A stretch of 64,000 nt of DNA from the NCBI RefSeq assembly GCF_013391415.1, contig NZ_JACAXB010000018.1, positions 1 to 64,000 of the forward strand. Direction: 5' to 3'. The translations under genes and the position numbers were made by a program. Numbering within the stretch: position 1 is the stretch's first letter; each line of letters starts with the position of its first letter. Source of the DNA: Aquitalea sp. LB_tupeE. Its GTDB lineage: Bacteria; Pseudomonadota; Gammaproteobacteria; Burkholderiales; Chromobacteriaceae. Under the pieces are notes generated by a model. That model saw nothing but the letters and a program-made list of their open reading frames with translations, had not been told where the DNA came from and ran no database searches. Positions 50,841-60,768 of the stretch are shown one piece after another.

Positions 50841-52198
50841 TGCACCAGCCAACCCTGCAAAGACGGCTGGCCATTCTGCTGTTGGTCTCCGTGCCCCTGA
50901 TCTGGTTGGTGTCCACCGGTGTGGCGGCCTATGTGGCACATCATGAAGTGGACGAACTTTACGATACGCAGCTGACCTTGTTTGCCCGCCAGTTGCTGAT
51001 CGTGAACATGGGTGAGCATGGTGACGACCTGCCCTTGCTGCCCAAAACCAAAAAGCTGATCCGTGGCGGTGATCGGGGTGAAGCCGAGGATGACGACATC
51101 GGCCTTGCAGTATGGAATGCCGATGGCAACCTGCTGCTAAGTGATGGCAAGGGGCGACGCTTTACTTTTGATGCCAGCCGGCGTGGTTTTTACAGCGTGC
51201 GTGCTGATGACGGCAAGGACGAATGGCGTCTGTTTTATCTGCCGGCACCGGATGGTACGCGACTGGTAGCCGTCGGTCAGCGGCAGAAGCTGCGCCACGA
51301 GGTGGTCGTCAAGGTAATAGAAGGGCAGCTGCTGCCCTGGTTGCTCGGGCTGCCGGTGCTGTTGCTGCTGATTCTGTGGGCGGTGCGCAAAGGCTTGCGG
51401 CCCTTGCAGCAGGTGGCAGGCGAACTGGGCCAGCGCAGCGTGCTGGACAGCACGCCATTGTCGGAAAACGTGCCTGGTGAAGTGTTGCCCATGGTGCAGG
51501 CACTCAATGCCTTGTTTGCCCGCATCGCCGAGGCCATGGAGCATGAACGGCGTTTTACTGCCGATGCTGCCCATGAGTTGCGCACCCCGCTGGCTGCCCT
51601 GCAAGTGCAGGCCGAGGTGATGGCATTGATGCCGGACGAAGCCGGACGGCAACATGCCCTGCAGCAATTGCAGCTGGGCATACAACGTGCCACCCGCCTG
51701 CTGGCGCAGTTGCTGGCACTCTCCCGGCTGGACCCCTTGCAGGGTTTGCTCAGCCCGCAGCCGGTGGACTGGCAACAAATCAGCCGGGATGCGCTGAGCG
51801 ACGTGACCACTGCCGCTGCCGCAAAAGACACGGTGCTGGAAACCCACTGGCAGACCAGCACGAAGGCGGTATTGCCCCTGAATGGCGATGCCACCTTGCT
51901 GACGCTGTTATTGCGTAATCTGCTGGACAATGCGGTGCGCTACTGCCCGGCAGGCAGCCGGATCGAACTGCTGCTGTTGGCGGATGAAGTGGTGGTCCAG
52001 GACAATGGACCGGGCATTGAAGCCCAGTGGCTTTCCCGGGTGCAGGAGCGTTTTTTCCGTCCGCCAGGGCAGGAAATGCCCGGTAGCGGGCTGGGTTTGT
52101 CGATTGTCGAGCGCATTGCCAGCCTGCATGGCTTGCAGATGCAACTGAGCAACCGGGATGAGGGTGGTCTGCGTGTCAGCCTGCAGAGGGCGGCTTAG
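50837..52198 (+). CDS. Sensor histidine kinase (QseC-like)
   Basis: A 453-residue inner membrane kinase paired with the OmpR-type regulator. Two membrane helices (about 11-33 and 164-184) flank a periplasmic sensor region of about 130 residues containing an acidic stretch (DRGEAEDDD). The HisKA phospho-acceptor His is in [13 protein letters not shown] (about residue 246); N, G1 and G2 boxes are [20 protein letters not shown] and [12 protein letters not shown]. An acidic periplasmic patch is reminiscent of cation or cationic-peptide sensors, but the signal is unknown. Confidence 0.92.
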   Translation: MMHQPTLQRRLAILLLVSVPLIWLVSTGVAAYVAHHEVDELYDTQLTLFARQLLIVNMGEHGDDLPLLPKTKKLIRGGDRGEAEDDDIGLAVWNADGNLLLSDGKGRRFTFDASRRGFYSVRADDGKDEWRLFYLPAPDGTRLVAVGQRQKLRHEVVVKVIEGQLLPWLLGLPVLLLLILWAVRKGLRPLQQVAGELGQRSVLDSTPLSENVPGEVLPMVQALNALFARIAEAMEHERRFTADAAHELRTPLAALQVQAEVMALMPDEAGRQHALQQLQLGIQRATRLLAQLLALSRLDPLQGLLSPQPVDWQQISRDALSDVTTAAAAKDTVLETHWQTSTKAVLPLNGDATLLTLLLRNLLDNAVRYCPAGSRIELLLLADEVVVQDNGPGIEAQWLSRVQERFFRPPGQEMPGSGLGLSIVERIASLHGLQMQLSNRDEGGLRVSLQRAA

Positions 52199-52307
52199 GC
52201 GCTGCGGCAATCTGTCGCATTGTCATGGGCCCTCAAGGGCTTTAAGGTAGCAAGCAATGCCAGCTGACAGGCTTTGCCCCCTGCAATGGCATACTCCAAG
52301 GTGTGAT

Positions 52308-52337
52308 AGCCCGCCCCGACCTGGCGGGCTTTCTTTT
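52308..52337 (+). terminator. Intrinsic terminator of the QseBC-like operon
   Basis: AGCCCGCC (52308-52315) pairs with GGCGGGCT (52323-52330), followed by TTCTTTTT. Confidence 0.85.
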
Positions 52338-52353
52338 TGTCGCTGCCCGCCGT

Positions 52354-52752
52354 TCAGGCGGGCTTGCTACTCGCGTTGCTGGCTGGCAAGTGCCAGTACA
52401 GGGCGTTGCATACCGCGCCGGCCACCGCGCCCACATAGTAGTTGAACACCGGGTCGTACAAGGCTGGTTGCAACCAGCGGCTGTAATACAGCGTAATGAC
52501 TCCGCCGATCAGCGCGCCGGGCAAGGCGGCCAGCACCAGCAGACGCCAGCGCGGCCAGCGTGCTTGCCACTGGCTGATGCTGGCCTCCAGCGACAGCCGC
52601 AACAGCACCAGCAATACCCCGGCCAAGGCTGCAGGCAAGGCACCCAGCATGTAGGCCAGCATGGGCATGACGCCGGTCGCCAGCAGGCCCACCAATGGCC
52701 CCAGCGCAATAAACAGGGTCAGGCCGCAGCCTGCAAGTTTCAAATGTTTCAT
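52354..52752 (-). CDS. Small multi-spanning membrane protein
   Basis: A 132-residue protein with about four hydrophobic segments (LAGCGLTLFIALGPLVGLLA, MLAYMLGALPAALAGVLLVLL, LLVLAALPGALIGGVITLYY, YYVGAVAGAVCNALYW). Family not recognised. The ATG at 52752 is the sensible start although its ribosome site is weak; the longer frame from 52893 overlaps the next gene's start region. It is convergent with the kinase operon and divergent from the RegB-like gene. Confidence 0.7.
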   Translation of the reverse strand: MKHLKLAGCGLTLFIALGPLVGLLATGVMPMLAYMLGALPAALAGVLLVLLRLSLEASISQWQARWPRWRLLVLAALPGALIGGVITLYYSRWLQPALYDPVFNYYVGAVAGAVCNALYWHLPASNASSKPA

Positions 52753-52881
52753 CCGCACGCGTTCGACAAAAAGTGTTGCAAGACTAGCAGACTGTCGCGA
52801 CGGCGACGAGCCATGCACAGGTGGCGCTGCGGCATTATGTCGCAGCCACCAAACCGGCGGCGGAATGCTAAAGTGTCGGCC

Positions 52882-54141
52882 ATGCTGGCCCAATTATTAT
52901 CTTCTTCCGCACGCCTGGTGGCTGACCTGCCCGATGCGGTGCGCCTGATCGCCCGTTTGCGCTGGCTGATGCTGGCTGCCGGCCTGGCTTTGCTGCTGCT
53001 GTGTGCGGCCAGCGGCCTGGCGCTGCCCTGGCTGCTGCTGTTGCAAGCTCTGGCCACCCTGGCTGGGTTCAACTTCATCCTTGGCCGCCGTGTGCCACGG
53101 CATGGCTCGCCCTTGCTGATGCTGCGCCTGGGGCTGCTGGCCGACGTGCTGGCACTGACCGAGTGTCTGGCGTTCAGCGGCGGTGCGGCCAATCCGCTGG
53201 CCTCTCTGTATTTGCCGCCGGTGCTGTTTGCTGCCTTGTTGTCCCCGGGCTTGTTTGCCTGGGGCCTGTCCCTGCTCAGCATGCTGGCCTATGCCTTGCT
53301 GTTTGCCTGGCATCTGCCCTGGCCCTTGCAGGGCAGTGATGCCGCCTATGCTTTCTCTTTGCATTTGCTGGGCATGTGGTTGACCTTTGCCCTGTCGGCG
53401 CTGCTGATTACCAGCTTTGTCTCCTGGCTGGCCCGCCAACTGGCGGCTCGCGAGGCTGCGTTGGCTGCCGCACGGGAAACCCAGTTGCGGGATGAGCAGT
53501 TGCTGGCGGTGGGCATGCAGGCAGCCGGTGCTGCGCATTCCCTGTCCACCCCCATCAACACCCTTAGCCTGCTGGTGGATGACATGCTGCAACAACATGC
53601 GGCGGACGAAAATCTGCAAGCGGACCTGCGCCTGATGCAGGCCCAGCTGGGTAGTTGTGCCCAGGCGCTCGCCCGTTTGAAGCAAGGCATTGCCCAAAGT
53701 GATGCCGCCCAGCCACTATTTGCCACGCTGGCCCAGCAGCTATCCGGCTGGCGCAGCTTACGGCCGGATGTCCAGTTGCAATGGCAGGCTGCCACCGGCC
53801 CGGACCCGATGGTATGGCTGGATGCCGCGTTCTGGCCGGCTTTTTTCAATCTCATCAATAATGCTGCCGAAGCGGGCGGCGGTGCCTTGACGGTGACGGC
53901 CACGCTATCCGGCGACTGCTTGCAGCTGGACATCATCAATCCGGTGGGCTGTTTGTCGGCAGCGCAATTGCAACGTGCCGGGCTGGCACCGCTGGCATCT
54001 GACAAACCGGCAGGCATGGGGCTGGGCGTGATGCTGAGCCATGCCACGCTGGCGCGACTGAACGGCACACTGACCCTGGATAACCGGGCGGAGGGCGGGG
54101 TGCATGCCCGTGTGCGCCTGCCCTTGCGGCTGGAGGAATGA
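52882..54141 (+). CDS. RegB/PrrB-like sensor histidine kinase
   Basis: A 419-residue kinase with about six N-terminal membrane helices (residues 25-200) and a cytoplasmic kinase core. The H-box AGAAHSLSTPINTLSLLVDDM resembles the RegB AxAHELGTPLxT motif, with SLS in place of ELG. The ATP-binding N box LINNAAEAGG is followed by a glycine region MGLGVMLSHATLA. RegB kinases sense redox and quinone state; the conserved RegB cytoplasmic Cys is not obvious here. Its stop lies two bases before the partner regulator start. Confidence 0.85.
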   Translation: MLAQLLSSSARLVADLPDAVRLIARLRWLMLAAGLALLLLCAASGLALPWLLLLQALATLAGFNFILGRRVPRHGSPLLMLRLGLLADVLALTECLAFSGGAANPLASLYLPPVLFAALLSPGLFAWGLSLLSMLAYALLFAWHLPWPLQGSDAAYAFSLHLLGMWLTFALSALLITSFVSWLARQLAAREAALAAARETQLRDEQLLAVGMQAAGAAHSLSTPINTLSLLVDDMLQQHAADENLQADLRLMQAQLGSCAQALARLKQGIAQSDAAQPLFATLAQQLSGWRSLRPDVQLQWQAATGPDPMVWLDAAFWPAFFNLINNAAEAGGGALTVTATLSGDCLQLDIINPVGCLSAAQLQRAGLAPLASDKPAGMGLGVMLSHATLARLNGTLTLDNRAEGGVHARVRLPLRLEE

Positions 54142-54143
54142 GC

Positions 54144-54671
54144 ATGGCGCTGGATTTTTTGCTGGTGGATGATGACGCGGCTTTCAGCAGTGTGCTGGCG
54201 CGTTCGCTGGGACGACGTGGCTTCCGGGTGGAATGTGCAGCGGACGGCGCGCAAGCCTTGCAGCTGCGTGACGAGCCACCGTTGCGCATTGTGCTGGACC
54301 TGAACCTGGAAGGGGAAAGCGGCTTGCGTTTGTTGCCTGCATTGCGTCAGCGCTATCCACAAGCGGCAGTGGTGGTGCTCACCGGTTATGCCAGCATTGC
54401 CACCGCAGTGGAGGCCACCAAGCTGGGCGCGGTGCAGTATCTGGCCAAGCCGGCCAGTGTGGAGGATATTCTGGCGGCTTTCCAGCAAGTGACGGCTAAC
54501 CCGGAATTACCCTTGGCCCCGCAGCCGATGTCGTTGCGTCGTGTCACCTGGGAGCATCTGCAACGGGTGCTGAACGAACACGACGGCAATATTTCCGCCA
54601 CCGCCCGCTCCATGGGCATGCATCGGCGCACCTTGCAACGCATGCTGGCCAAGCGCCCGGTGAAAAGCTAA
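54144..54671 (+). CDS. RegA/PrrA-like response regulator
   Basis: A 175-residue regulator of RegA/ActR type: a receiver domain (acidic LVDDD, Asp52 in IVLDLNLEGESG, Thr in VVLTGYAS, Lys in YLAKPAS) and a short Fis-type helix-turn-helix (HLQRVLNEHDGNISATARSMGMHRRTLQRML). ATG 54144 has GGAGG seven bases upstream; ATG 54138 overlaps the kinase stop and is an alternative. The pair probably controls redox-responsive genes; the RquA-like enzyme at 43.4 kb would be a logical but unproven target. Confidence 0.88.
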   Translation: MALDFLLVDDDAAFSSVLARSLGRRGFRVECAADGAQALQLRDEPPLRIVLDLNLEGESGLRLLPALRQRYPQAAVVVLTGYASIATAVEATKLGAVQYLAKPASVEDILAAFQQVTANPELPLAPQPMSLRRVTWEHLQRVLNEHDGNISATARSMGMHRRTLQRMLAKRPVKS

Positions 54672-54978
54672 AACGCATCAGCTGTTGTATGTAAAGTACA
54701 GCTGACAATCTGCCAGCTGGAAACAAGCTTTCCAGCTGGCTTTGCGCCCAGTCTGGCCTGCCACCCGCATCTCATGCGGCCTATGTGCCGCAATACCCCT
54801 TCTGTTCTTGCATGCAACCAAGCAAGCGCTCGGATGTTTCCATTGTCATGGATGGAAACGGCGGTTTTCATCAGCAGCTCTTTCCGGATGGCATCAGAAA
54901 ATATGATTGGAGCCATTGCCGTGAAATGCCTATGGTCTTTTGATGGACTCACAAACCACGACAATAGAGGGGAACAAG
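54672..54978. other. Intergenic region before the acyl-CoA ligase
   Basis: A perfect 12-bp stem (54712-54740; CCAGCTGGAAA paired with TTTCCAGCTGG) lies 40 bp after the RegA-like stop and probably terminates that operon. The rest should hold the ligase promoter; nothing else is evident. Confidence 0.6.
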
Positions 54979-56601
54979 ATGCGTGGACAAATGATGGAAC
55001 AGCCGCTGCTGATTTCCGCCCTGCTGCAACATGCCGAAACCTACCATGGCGATAGCGAAATCGTGTCGCGTACCGTGGAAGGCCCGATTCACCGTTACAC
55101 CTACCGCGAAGCCGCGCGCCGCAGCCGGCAACTGGCCAATGCGCTGGCCGGGCTTGGGGTAGGGCACGGCGATACCGTAGGCACGTTGGCCTGGAACGGC
55201 TATCGCCATTACGAAATCTACTTTGCCACCTCCGGCTCCGGGGCCATTTGCCACACGGTCAACCCGCGCCTGTTTGCCGAGCAGATCAGCTACATCATCA
55301 ATCATGGCGAAGACAAGGTGCTGATGTTCGATTTGAGCTTCCTGTCCGTGGTGGAGCAGATTGCCGCCGAACTCAGCACCGTGCAGCACTTTGTCCTGCT
55401 GACCGACCGCGCCCACATGCCGCGCGAGTCCACACTGGACAACCTGTTGTGCTACGAAGACCTGGTCAACAGCCACAGCGACCATTACCAGTGGCCGGAA
55501 TTCGACGAAAACACGGCTTCCAGCCTGTGTTACACCTCGGGCACTACTGGCAACCCCAAGGGCGTGCTGTATTCGCACCGCTCCACCGTGCTGCATGCTT
55601 TTGCCAGCTCGCTGCCGGATAGTCTGGATATCTCGGCCCAGGGTGCCATCATGCCGGTTGTCCCCATGTTCCATGTCAATGGCTGGGGCTTGCCCTACAG
55701 CTGCACCATGAACGGCGCCAAGCTGGTGTTGCCCGGCCCCAAGATGGACGGCGTCAACTTGTACGAGCTTATCGAGACCGAAGGCGTCACCATGGCGGCG
55801 GGCGTGCCCACCATCTGGATGATGCTGTTGCAGCATTGCCAGAAGAATCATCTGAAGATCCACACTCTGAAGCGGGTGATTGTCGGCGGCTCGGCCGCAC
55901 CGGAAAGCATGGTGGACCAGCTGGCCGAACACGGTGCCGAACTGCGCCAGCTGTGGGGCATGACCGAGCTGTCGCCCTGTGGCACCACCAGTACGCCCAA
56001 GTTCAAGCACAACGGCTGCGACACGCCGACACTACGTGCACTGCAAACCAAGCAGGGCCGTCCCATTTACGGTGTGGCCATCCGTATTGTCGATGACGAA
56101 GGCAAGCCATTGCCCAACGATGGCGTGGCCTTCGGCAACTTGCAGGTGAAGGGTTCCTGGGTGTTATCGCGCTACTTCAAGCGCGAGCGGGACGATTCGC
56201 ATACTGATGACGGCTGGTTCAATACCGGCGACGTGGTCACCATCGACCGCGACGGCTATATGAAGATCACCGACCGCACCAAGGACGTGATCAAGTCCGG
56301 CGGCGAATGGATCAGCTCCATCGAACTGGAAAACATTCTGGTGGGGCACCCGGCAGTGGCCGAGGCCGCCGCCATCGGCGTGGTACACCCCAAGTGGGAT
56401 GAACGCCCGCTGATGGTGGTGGTGCTCAAGCCCGGTGCCAGCGCGACCCGCGATGAGCTGATCGGCTTTTATGAAGGCAAGATCGCCAAATGGTGGACAC
56501 CGGACGATGTGGTGTTCCTGGATGAGCTGCCGCATACCGCCACCGGCAAATTGCAGAAGATGAAACTGCGTGAAATGTTCAAGGATTACCAGTGGGCTTG
56601 A
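54979..56601 (+). CDS. AMP-dependent acyl-CoA synthetase (medium/long-chain type)
   Basis: A 540-residue ANL-superfamily ligase that adenylates a carboxylic acid and forms the CoA thioester. Core motifs: P-loop [60 protein letters not shown] and the C-terminal lysine motif [14 protein letters not shown]. The sequence resembles 3-(methylthio)propionyl-/medium-chain fatty acid CoA ligases. ATG 54979 follows GAGGGGAACAAG; the longer frame from 54940 is less likely. Monocistronic. Substrate chain length not determinable. Confidence 0.9.
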   Translation: MRGQMMEQPLLISALLQHAETYHGDSEIVSRTVEGPIHRYTYREAARRSRQLANALAGLGVGHGDTVGTLAWNGYRHYEIYFATSGSGAICHTVNPRLFAEQISYIINHGEDKVLMFDLSFLSVVEQIAAELSTVQHFVLLTDRAHMPRESTLDNLLCYEDLVNSHSDHYQWPEFDENTASSLCYTSGTTGNPKGVLYSHRSTVLHAFASSLPDSLDISAQGAIMPVVPMFHVNGWGLPYSCTMNGAKLVLPGPKMDGVNLYELIETEGVTMAAGVPTIWMMLLQHCQKNHLKIHTLKRVIVGGSAAPESMVDQLAEHGAELRQLWGMTELSPCGTTSTPKFKHNGCDTPTLRALQTKQGRPIYGVAIRIVDDEGKPLPNDGVAFGNLQVKGSWVLSRYFKRERDDSHTDDGWFNTGDVVTIDRDGYMKITDRTKDVIKSGGEWISSIELENILVGHPAVAEAAAIGVVHPKWDERPLMVVVLKPGASATRDELIGFYEGKIAKWWTPDDVVFLDELPHTATGKLQKMKLREMFKDYQWA

Positions 56602-56611
56602 GTGCTAAGAG

Positions 56612-56724
56612 CTGCTGACAAACGCGCGTAGAGAACCCGGGCCAAGGCGCGCCGACGCAGACAGTACAAAAAGTACGGCAAAAAGGCGCACGCAGGCTAG
56701 GGGGTTTTGCTAGCGAGTCTAAGC
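56612..56724. repeat. Probable intergenic repeat-like element
   Basis: A stretch from GCTGACAAACGCG to CTAAGCCGC directly after the ligase stop, with an internal palindrome (AGTAC-AAAA-AGTAC context) and alternating GGCGC(A/G)C words. It resembles short dispersed intergenic elements of related bacteria as I remember them, but only one copy is in this window. Confidence 0.35.
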
Positions 56725-56736
56725 CGCTGAATTGAA

Positions 56737-56765
56737 TGGACAGAATAGAGCATTTGCGCTAAATT
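56737..56765 (+). promoter_or_regulatory. Promoter of the sRNA candidate
   Basis: TGGACA (56737-56742), 17 bp, TAAATT (56760-56765). Start of transcription would fall near 56772. Confidence 0.5.
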
Positions 56766-56771
56766 GTGCAT

Positions 56772-56889
56772 CGCACTGAAGGTCGCAAGACCTTTTGTGG
56801 TGTTAGCCCCTCGAAGCATCAAGCTGGCAACCCCAGCCAGATGTTTCTTCCTCGTGTTGGCCCCTGAGAACCCTCAGGGGATTTTTTTT
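56772..56889 (+). ncRNA. Candidate structured small RNA
   Basis: About 118 nt between the predicted start and an intrinsic terminator. Three hairpins: AAGGTC-GCAA-GACCTT (56779-56794, GNRA tetraloop); GAAGCATC/GATGTTTC (56813-56847, one G.T) enclosing GCTGG-CAACC-CCAGC; and terminator CCCCTGAG-AACC-CTCAGGGG plus eight T (56861-56889). Single-stranded linkers are C/U-rich (AGCCCCTCG, TTCCTCG) and could pair with Shine-Dalgarno sequences. No open frame of note. It lies 188 bp upstream of a chemoreceptor, so a leader role cannot be excluded. Confidence 0.6.
56861..56889 (+). terminator. Intrinsic terminator of the sRNA candidate
   Basis: CCCCTGAG (56861-56868) pairs with CTCAGGGG (56873-56880), followed by A and eight T residues. 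Confidence 0.9.
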
Positions 56890-57077
56890 GCCTGTCTTTC
56901 CCCGCACCATCCCTTTGATGCCCCTGCATGCCTGCTGTAAAGGCGCTTTGCTGTTCTGGATCAAAATGTAAATAAGTATTTCATAATTTAATGTCAAGAT
57001 TGTTGGCAGCCAGCTGCCCGCTGCCAGAAAACGCTTACCTTCATGCTTAGGGCATCACCATTTCGCCAGGGGAAAAA

Positions 57078-58952
57078 ATGAAATCCTTGCGCAGTAAACT
57101 GATTGTATTCAATGCCTTGTTGATGGCGGTGTTCGGGCTGGTATTGGTATTGATTGTGTTCATCCAGATGCGCGGCGAAATTCTCAATGGCCTGAACCAC
57201 GAGTTTGACTCCGCGCTGAAAGGGCAGGGCAGCGTGGTGAAAACCTGGCTGGATGAAAAGAAGCAGGAAATTACCGCCCAGGCCGAGGTGGCCACGCAGG
57301 CCGATGCCCTGCGCTTTCTCAAGGTGGGCGCGCGCGCCGGATTCAATGTCAATTACGCGGGTTTTGCCGATGGCCGCTCGGTGTTTTCCGATGACTGGCA
57401 GGCCCCTGCCGACTACAAGGTCACCACGCGCGACTGGTATCAGCAGGCATTGGCGGCAGGCAAGCCGGTGGTGACCGAACCCTATGTGGACGAAGCCAGC
57501 AAGAAGCTCACCATCACGGTGGCTGCGCCTATCCTGCAAGGCGGCAAGCCCGTTGGCGTGGCCGGTGGTGATGTGTTTGTCGATAGCCTGGTGCAGTCGG
57601 TACTGTCCTTGAAGGTTCGCGGCAATGGCTATGCCTTCATCACCGACGGCAAGGGCACCATCCTCGCGCATCCGCAGGCCGGGCTGACGCTCAAGCCCAT
57701 CAGCACGCTGGCACCGACACTGAACGCCGCCCGGCTGACCGAGCTGGCGAATAGCCAAGGCCTGCAGCAGGTGGAACTGGATGGTCAGGACATGCTGTTA
57801 TCGATACAGCATATTCCGGGCAGTGACTGGTTGATTGGCCTCGCCACGCACCGGGCTGACATTCTGGCACCGCTCAATACCCTGCTGTTGACCGTTGCCG
57901 GTTTGAGTGCGCTGATATTCGTGCTGTTGATTCCCTTGGCCGGCGTGTTGCTGGGACGCATGCTGGGCGGGCTGGTGGCATTGCAACAGGCCATGCAGGA
58001 TATTGCCCACGGCGAAGGCGACCTGACCTTGCGGCTGAAGATAAGCGGTCAGGATGAAATTGCCGCCACCGCCACCGCTTTCAACCAGTTTGTCGAGCAA
58101 CTGGGCAGGCTGTTCCGCGGGCTGCGCGATGATGCCGGCGGGGTAGTGGTCGGTGTCAGCCAGGTATCCGGACAAGTGGGCGAGGTGGCCGAGCGGGCGC
58201 GGGGCATTTCCGATATGTCCTCCAGCAGTGCGGCCACGCTGGAGCAGATTACAGTCAGCATCGCCCAGATTGCCGACCACGCGCGTGAGGCCGCAGTGCT
58301 GGCAACGCGTACCGGCCAGGGCCTGGATGCCGGAGCCAACGGCATGCAGCAGCTGGCCAGCGGCATGGAAAGCACCGGCCAGTCGGTGTGTGCGCTGGAA
58401 GGCATGCTGGCCGCGCTGGAGCAGCGTTCGCAGCAGATTTCCGGCATTACCGAGGTGATTCGCGATATTGCCGATCAAACCAATCTGCTGGCGCTGAATG
58501 CCGCCATCGAGGCCGCCCGTGCCGGTGAACAAGGCCGTGGCTTTGCCGTGGTGGCCGACGAAGTGCGCAAACTGGCAGAGCGCACGGCCCAGGCCACGGT
58601 GGAAATTGCCGGCATGGTCAGTGCCATCCGCACCGAAACCGGCAAGGCGGTGGACGACGTCCAGCGCACGGTGCATGTGGTGAACGACGGCGTGCAACTG
58701 ACGCGTGATGCGGTGGCCAATATCCAGTCTATCCGCCATTCCATGCAGGATGTGGTGAGCAAGATGTCGGAGATCTCCCATTCCACCCAGGAGCAGCACA
58801 ATGCCAGTACGTTGATTGCGCAAAGCTCGGAGCAGATCAACAGCCGGGTGCTGGAGAACGATGACATGCTGCAACAAGCCAGCCAGACCTTGCAGGGCCT
58901 GGCAGACAAAGCCGGGCAAATGAATGGCCAGTTTGCCAAATTCCACTTGTAG
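57078..58952 (+). CDS. Methyl-accepting chemotaxis protein with dCache sensor
   Basis: A 624-residue chemoreceptor: membrane helix 1 (about 10-32), a periplasmic dCache_1 domain (33-270), helix 2 ([21 protein letters not shown], about 273-295), HAMP and signalling domain with the intact tip [38 protein letters not shown]. The sensor holds most of the amino-acid-binding dCache motif: [12 protein letters not shown] (Tyr, Arg, Trp, Tyr), TEPYVDEAS and AGGDVFVD (Asp); the Asp usually two residues after WY is Gln here. Amino acids are the likely ligands. AGGGGA precedes ATG 57078. Confidence 0.92.
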   Translation: MKSLRSKLIVFNALLMAVFGLVLVLIVFIQMRGEILNGLNHEFDSALKGQGSVVKTWLDEKKQEITAQAEVATQADALRFLKVGARAGFNVNYAGFADGRSVFSDDWQAPADYKVTTRDWYQQALAAGKPVVTEPYVDEASKKLTITVAAPILQGGKPVGVAGGDVFVDSLVQSVLSLKVRGNGYAFITDGKGTILAHPQAGLTLKPISTLAPTLNAARLTELANSQGLQQVELDGQDMLLSIQHIPGSDWLIGLATHRADILAPLNTLLLTVAGLSALIFVLLIPLAGVLLGRMLGGLVALQQAMQDIAHGEGDLTLRLKISGQDEIAATATAFNQFVEQLGRLFRGLRDDAGGVVVGVSQVSGQVGEVAERARGISDMSSSSAATLEQITVSIAQIADHAREAAVLATRTGQGLDAGANGMQQLASGMESTGQSVCALEGMLAALEQRSQQISGITEVIRDIADQTNLLALNAAIEAARAGEQGRGFAVVADEVRKLAERTAQATVEIAGMVSAIRTETGKAVDDVQRTVHVVNDGVQLTRDAVANIQSIRHSMQDVVSKMSEISHSTQEQHNASTLIAQSSEQINSRVLENDDMLQQASQTLQGLADKAGQMNGQFAKFHL

Positions 58953-59016
58953 GCTTCTACAATGGCGGGGCTGCTGATGTGGTGGGTGCATGGCAGCATC
59001 GACCAGGAGCGCTGCC

Positions 59017-60768
59017 ATGAACTTGTCCCCGCTGGCCTTGCGGGCCGCCATCTTGCTGGCGGAACACAATCTGTCCGCTGCCTTGCAGGCGGCTCAGGCT
59101 TGCTTGCAGGCCGAGCCGGACAATGCACCGGTGTGGAACCTGCTGGGCGTCTGCGCGGCCCGGCTGGGGCAGGGCAATCTGGCCGAGCAATGCTGGCAAC
59201 AGGCTTTGCAGCTGGATGCCTCTGTGGCCGACGCCCATTACAACCTGGGCTGCCTGTACGCGGAAAGCGGTCAGCCGGAACGGGCCGAACAGCACTATCG
59301 GGCCGAGTTGCAACGTCAGCCCGACCACCCGGCCAGTCTGGGTAATCTGGCCTGTCTGCTGGCCGATGGCGGCAGGCCGGACGCAGCGCAAGCTTGCTGG
59401 GAAGCATTGCTGCGCGTGCAGCCACAGGATGTCGACAGCCTGGCCGGGCTGGCGCAGTGTCATCAGCAGCTGGGCAAGCCTGCCGCTGCCGAGGTTTGCT
59501 GGGAAGCATTGCTGCAGCAAGACCCGCACCACCTGGTTGCCCTGAATAATCTGGCACTGTTGTATCAGCAACAAGGCGGCTGGCAGGCTGCTGCCGACTT
59601 GCTGCAACGCGCACTGCAACACAGCAAGCCACCCGCAGAAATCTGGCTTAATCAGGCCAATGGCCTGCTGCAGCAGGGCAAGGCCGAGGCTGCGCATGCG
59701 CTGCTACAGCAGGGTATTGCACACCATCCGGCAGCGGCGGTCTTGCACGACGCGCTGGGTATGGCCTGCAGTGAACTAGGTCAGGCGGACGCCGCAGAGC
59801 AAGCCTTGCGCATGGCAGTGCAACTGGCCCCGCAGCAGCCGCGCTTCCGGCAAAACCTGGGCTATCTGCTGCTGTCGCAACAGCGCTGGGACGAAGGCTG
59901 GCCGCTGCTGGAAGCCCGCTTGCAGCGTGCGCCGGGTGCAAGCGGTTTGCCGCAGATCGGGACCCCGTGCTGGCAGGGCGAGGCACTGGCAGGGCGACAC
60001 CTGCTGGTGTGGTTCGAGCAAGGGCTGGGTGATGCGCTGCAATTCTGTCGCTATCTGCCCTTGTTGCAGCCCGCCCGGCTGACCGTGGTATGCCGTCCCG
60101 AACTATTACGCCTGCTGCAAAGCCTGCCACTAGACTATCCGGTGCACTGGCTAGCCATGCAGCGGCTGGACATGGACTTGCCTGCGCATGATTGCCATGT
60201 GTTTGCCATGAGCCTGCCACGCTGGCTGGTGGCCGACCCGGCGGCTGTGGCTCCTGCCTGTTTTGTCATGCCGCCCACGGCTCAGGCCGTGCCGGGTACA
60301 CGGTTACGCAAGCTGGGCCTGGTATGGCGTGGCAATGCCCTGCACCCGTTCGACCATCACCGCTCGCTGCCGGATGTCCGCTTGTTGCAGCCTTTGCTGG
60401 CCTTGCCCGGAATTGAATGGACCAGCTTGCAATTGCCAGTGCAGGCGGAGGAACAGCAATGGCTGGCCGGATTTGCCAACTGGCAGGCAGGGGAGAACGG
60501 GTTGGATGATCTGGCTGACGCGGCGGCGGTACTGGGTGGTCTGGATGGCCTGGTGACGGTGGATACCGCCCTGGCGCATCTGGCTGGCAGTCTGGGCTTG
60601 CCGACCTGGCTGCTATTGTCTGGGAGCCACACCGATTGGCGCTGGGGCTGGCAGGGCGAAACCAGTGTCTGGTATCCCGCCATGCGCCTGCGCCGTCAGC
60701 AGGCTGCGGGGGATTGGGCAGGGCTGATCCACCGGCTGGCCGGTGAACTGGCCCGGTACTCAGCCTGA
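59017..60768 (+). CDS. TPR protein with GT9-like C-terminal domain
   Basis: A 583-residue protein. Residues about 1-300 are eight or so tetratricopeptide repeats (ADAHYNLGCLYAESGQPERAEQHYRAEL and similar). The C-terminal 250 resemble an ADP-heptose-type (GT9) glycosyltransferase domain: LLVWFEQGLGDALQFCRYLPLL, LGLVWRGNALHPFDHHRSLP, and GLVTVDTALAHLAGSLGLPTWLLL. Such fusions are found near surface or flagellin glycosylation genes, though none are seen here. ATG 59017 has AGGAG at 7 nt. Its 3' end overlaps the convergent dehydrogenase gene by 9 bp. Confidence 0.85.
   Translation: MNLSPLALRAAILLAEHNLSAALQAAQACLQAEPDNAPVWNLLGVCAARLGQGNLAEQCWQQALQLDASVADAHYNLGCLYAESGQPERAEQHYRAELQRQPDHPASLGNLACLLADGGRPDAAQACWEALLRVQPQDVDSLAGLAQCHQQLGKPAAAEVCWEALLQQDPHHLVALNNLALLYQQQGGWQAAADLLQRALQHSKPPAEIWLNQANGLLQQGKAEAAHALLQQGIAHHPAAAVLHDALGMACSELGQADAAEQALRMAVQLAPQQPRFRQNLGYLLLSQQRWDEGWPLLEARLQRAPGASGLPQIGTPCWQGEALAGRHLLVWFEQGLGDALQFCRYLPLLQPARLTVVCRPELLRLLQSLPLDYPVHWLAMQRLDMDLPAHDCHVFAMSLPRWLVADPAAVAPACFVMPPTAQAVPGTRLRKLGLVWRGNALHPFDHHRSLPDVRLLQPLLALPGIEWTSLQLPVQAEEQQWLAGFANWQAGENGLDDLADAAAVLGGLDGLVTVDTALAHLAGSLGLPTWLLLSGSHTDWRWGWQGETSVWYPAMRLRRQQAAGDWAGLIHRLAGELARYSA

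Noticed and set aside
56990-57077. Sigma-28 promoter for the dCache chemoreceptor
   Set aside because: A TCAAG-like and a GCC-like box are present but the spacing is too long and the second box is poor.
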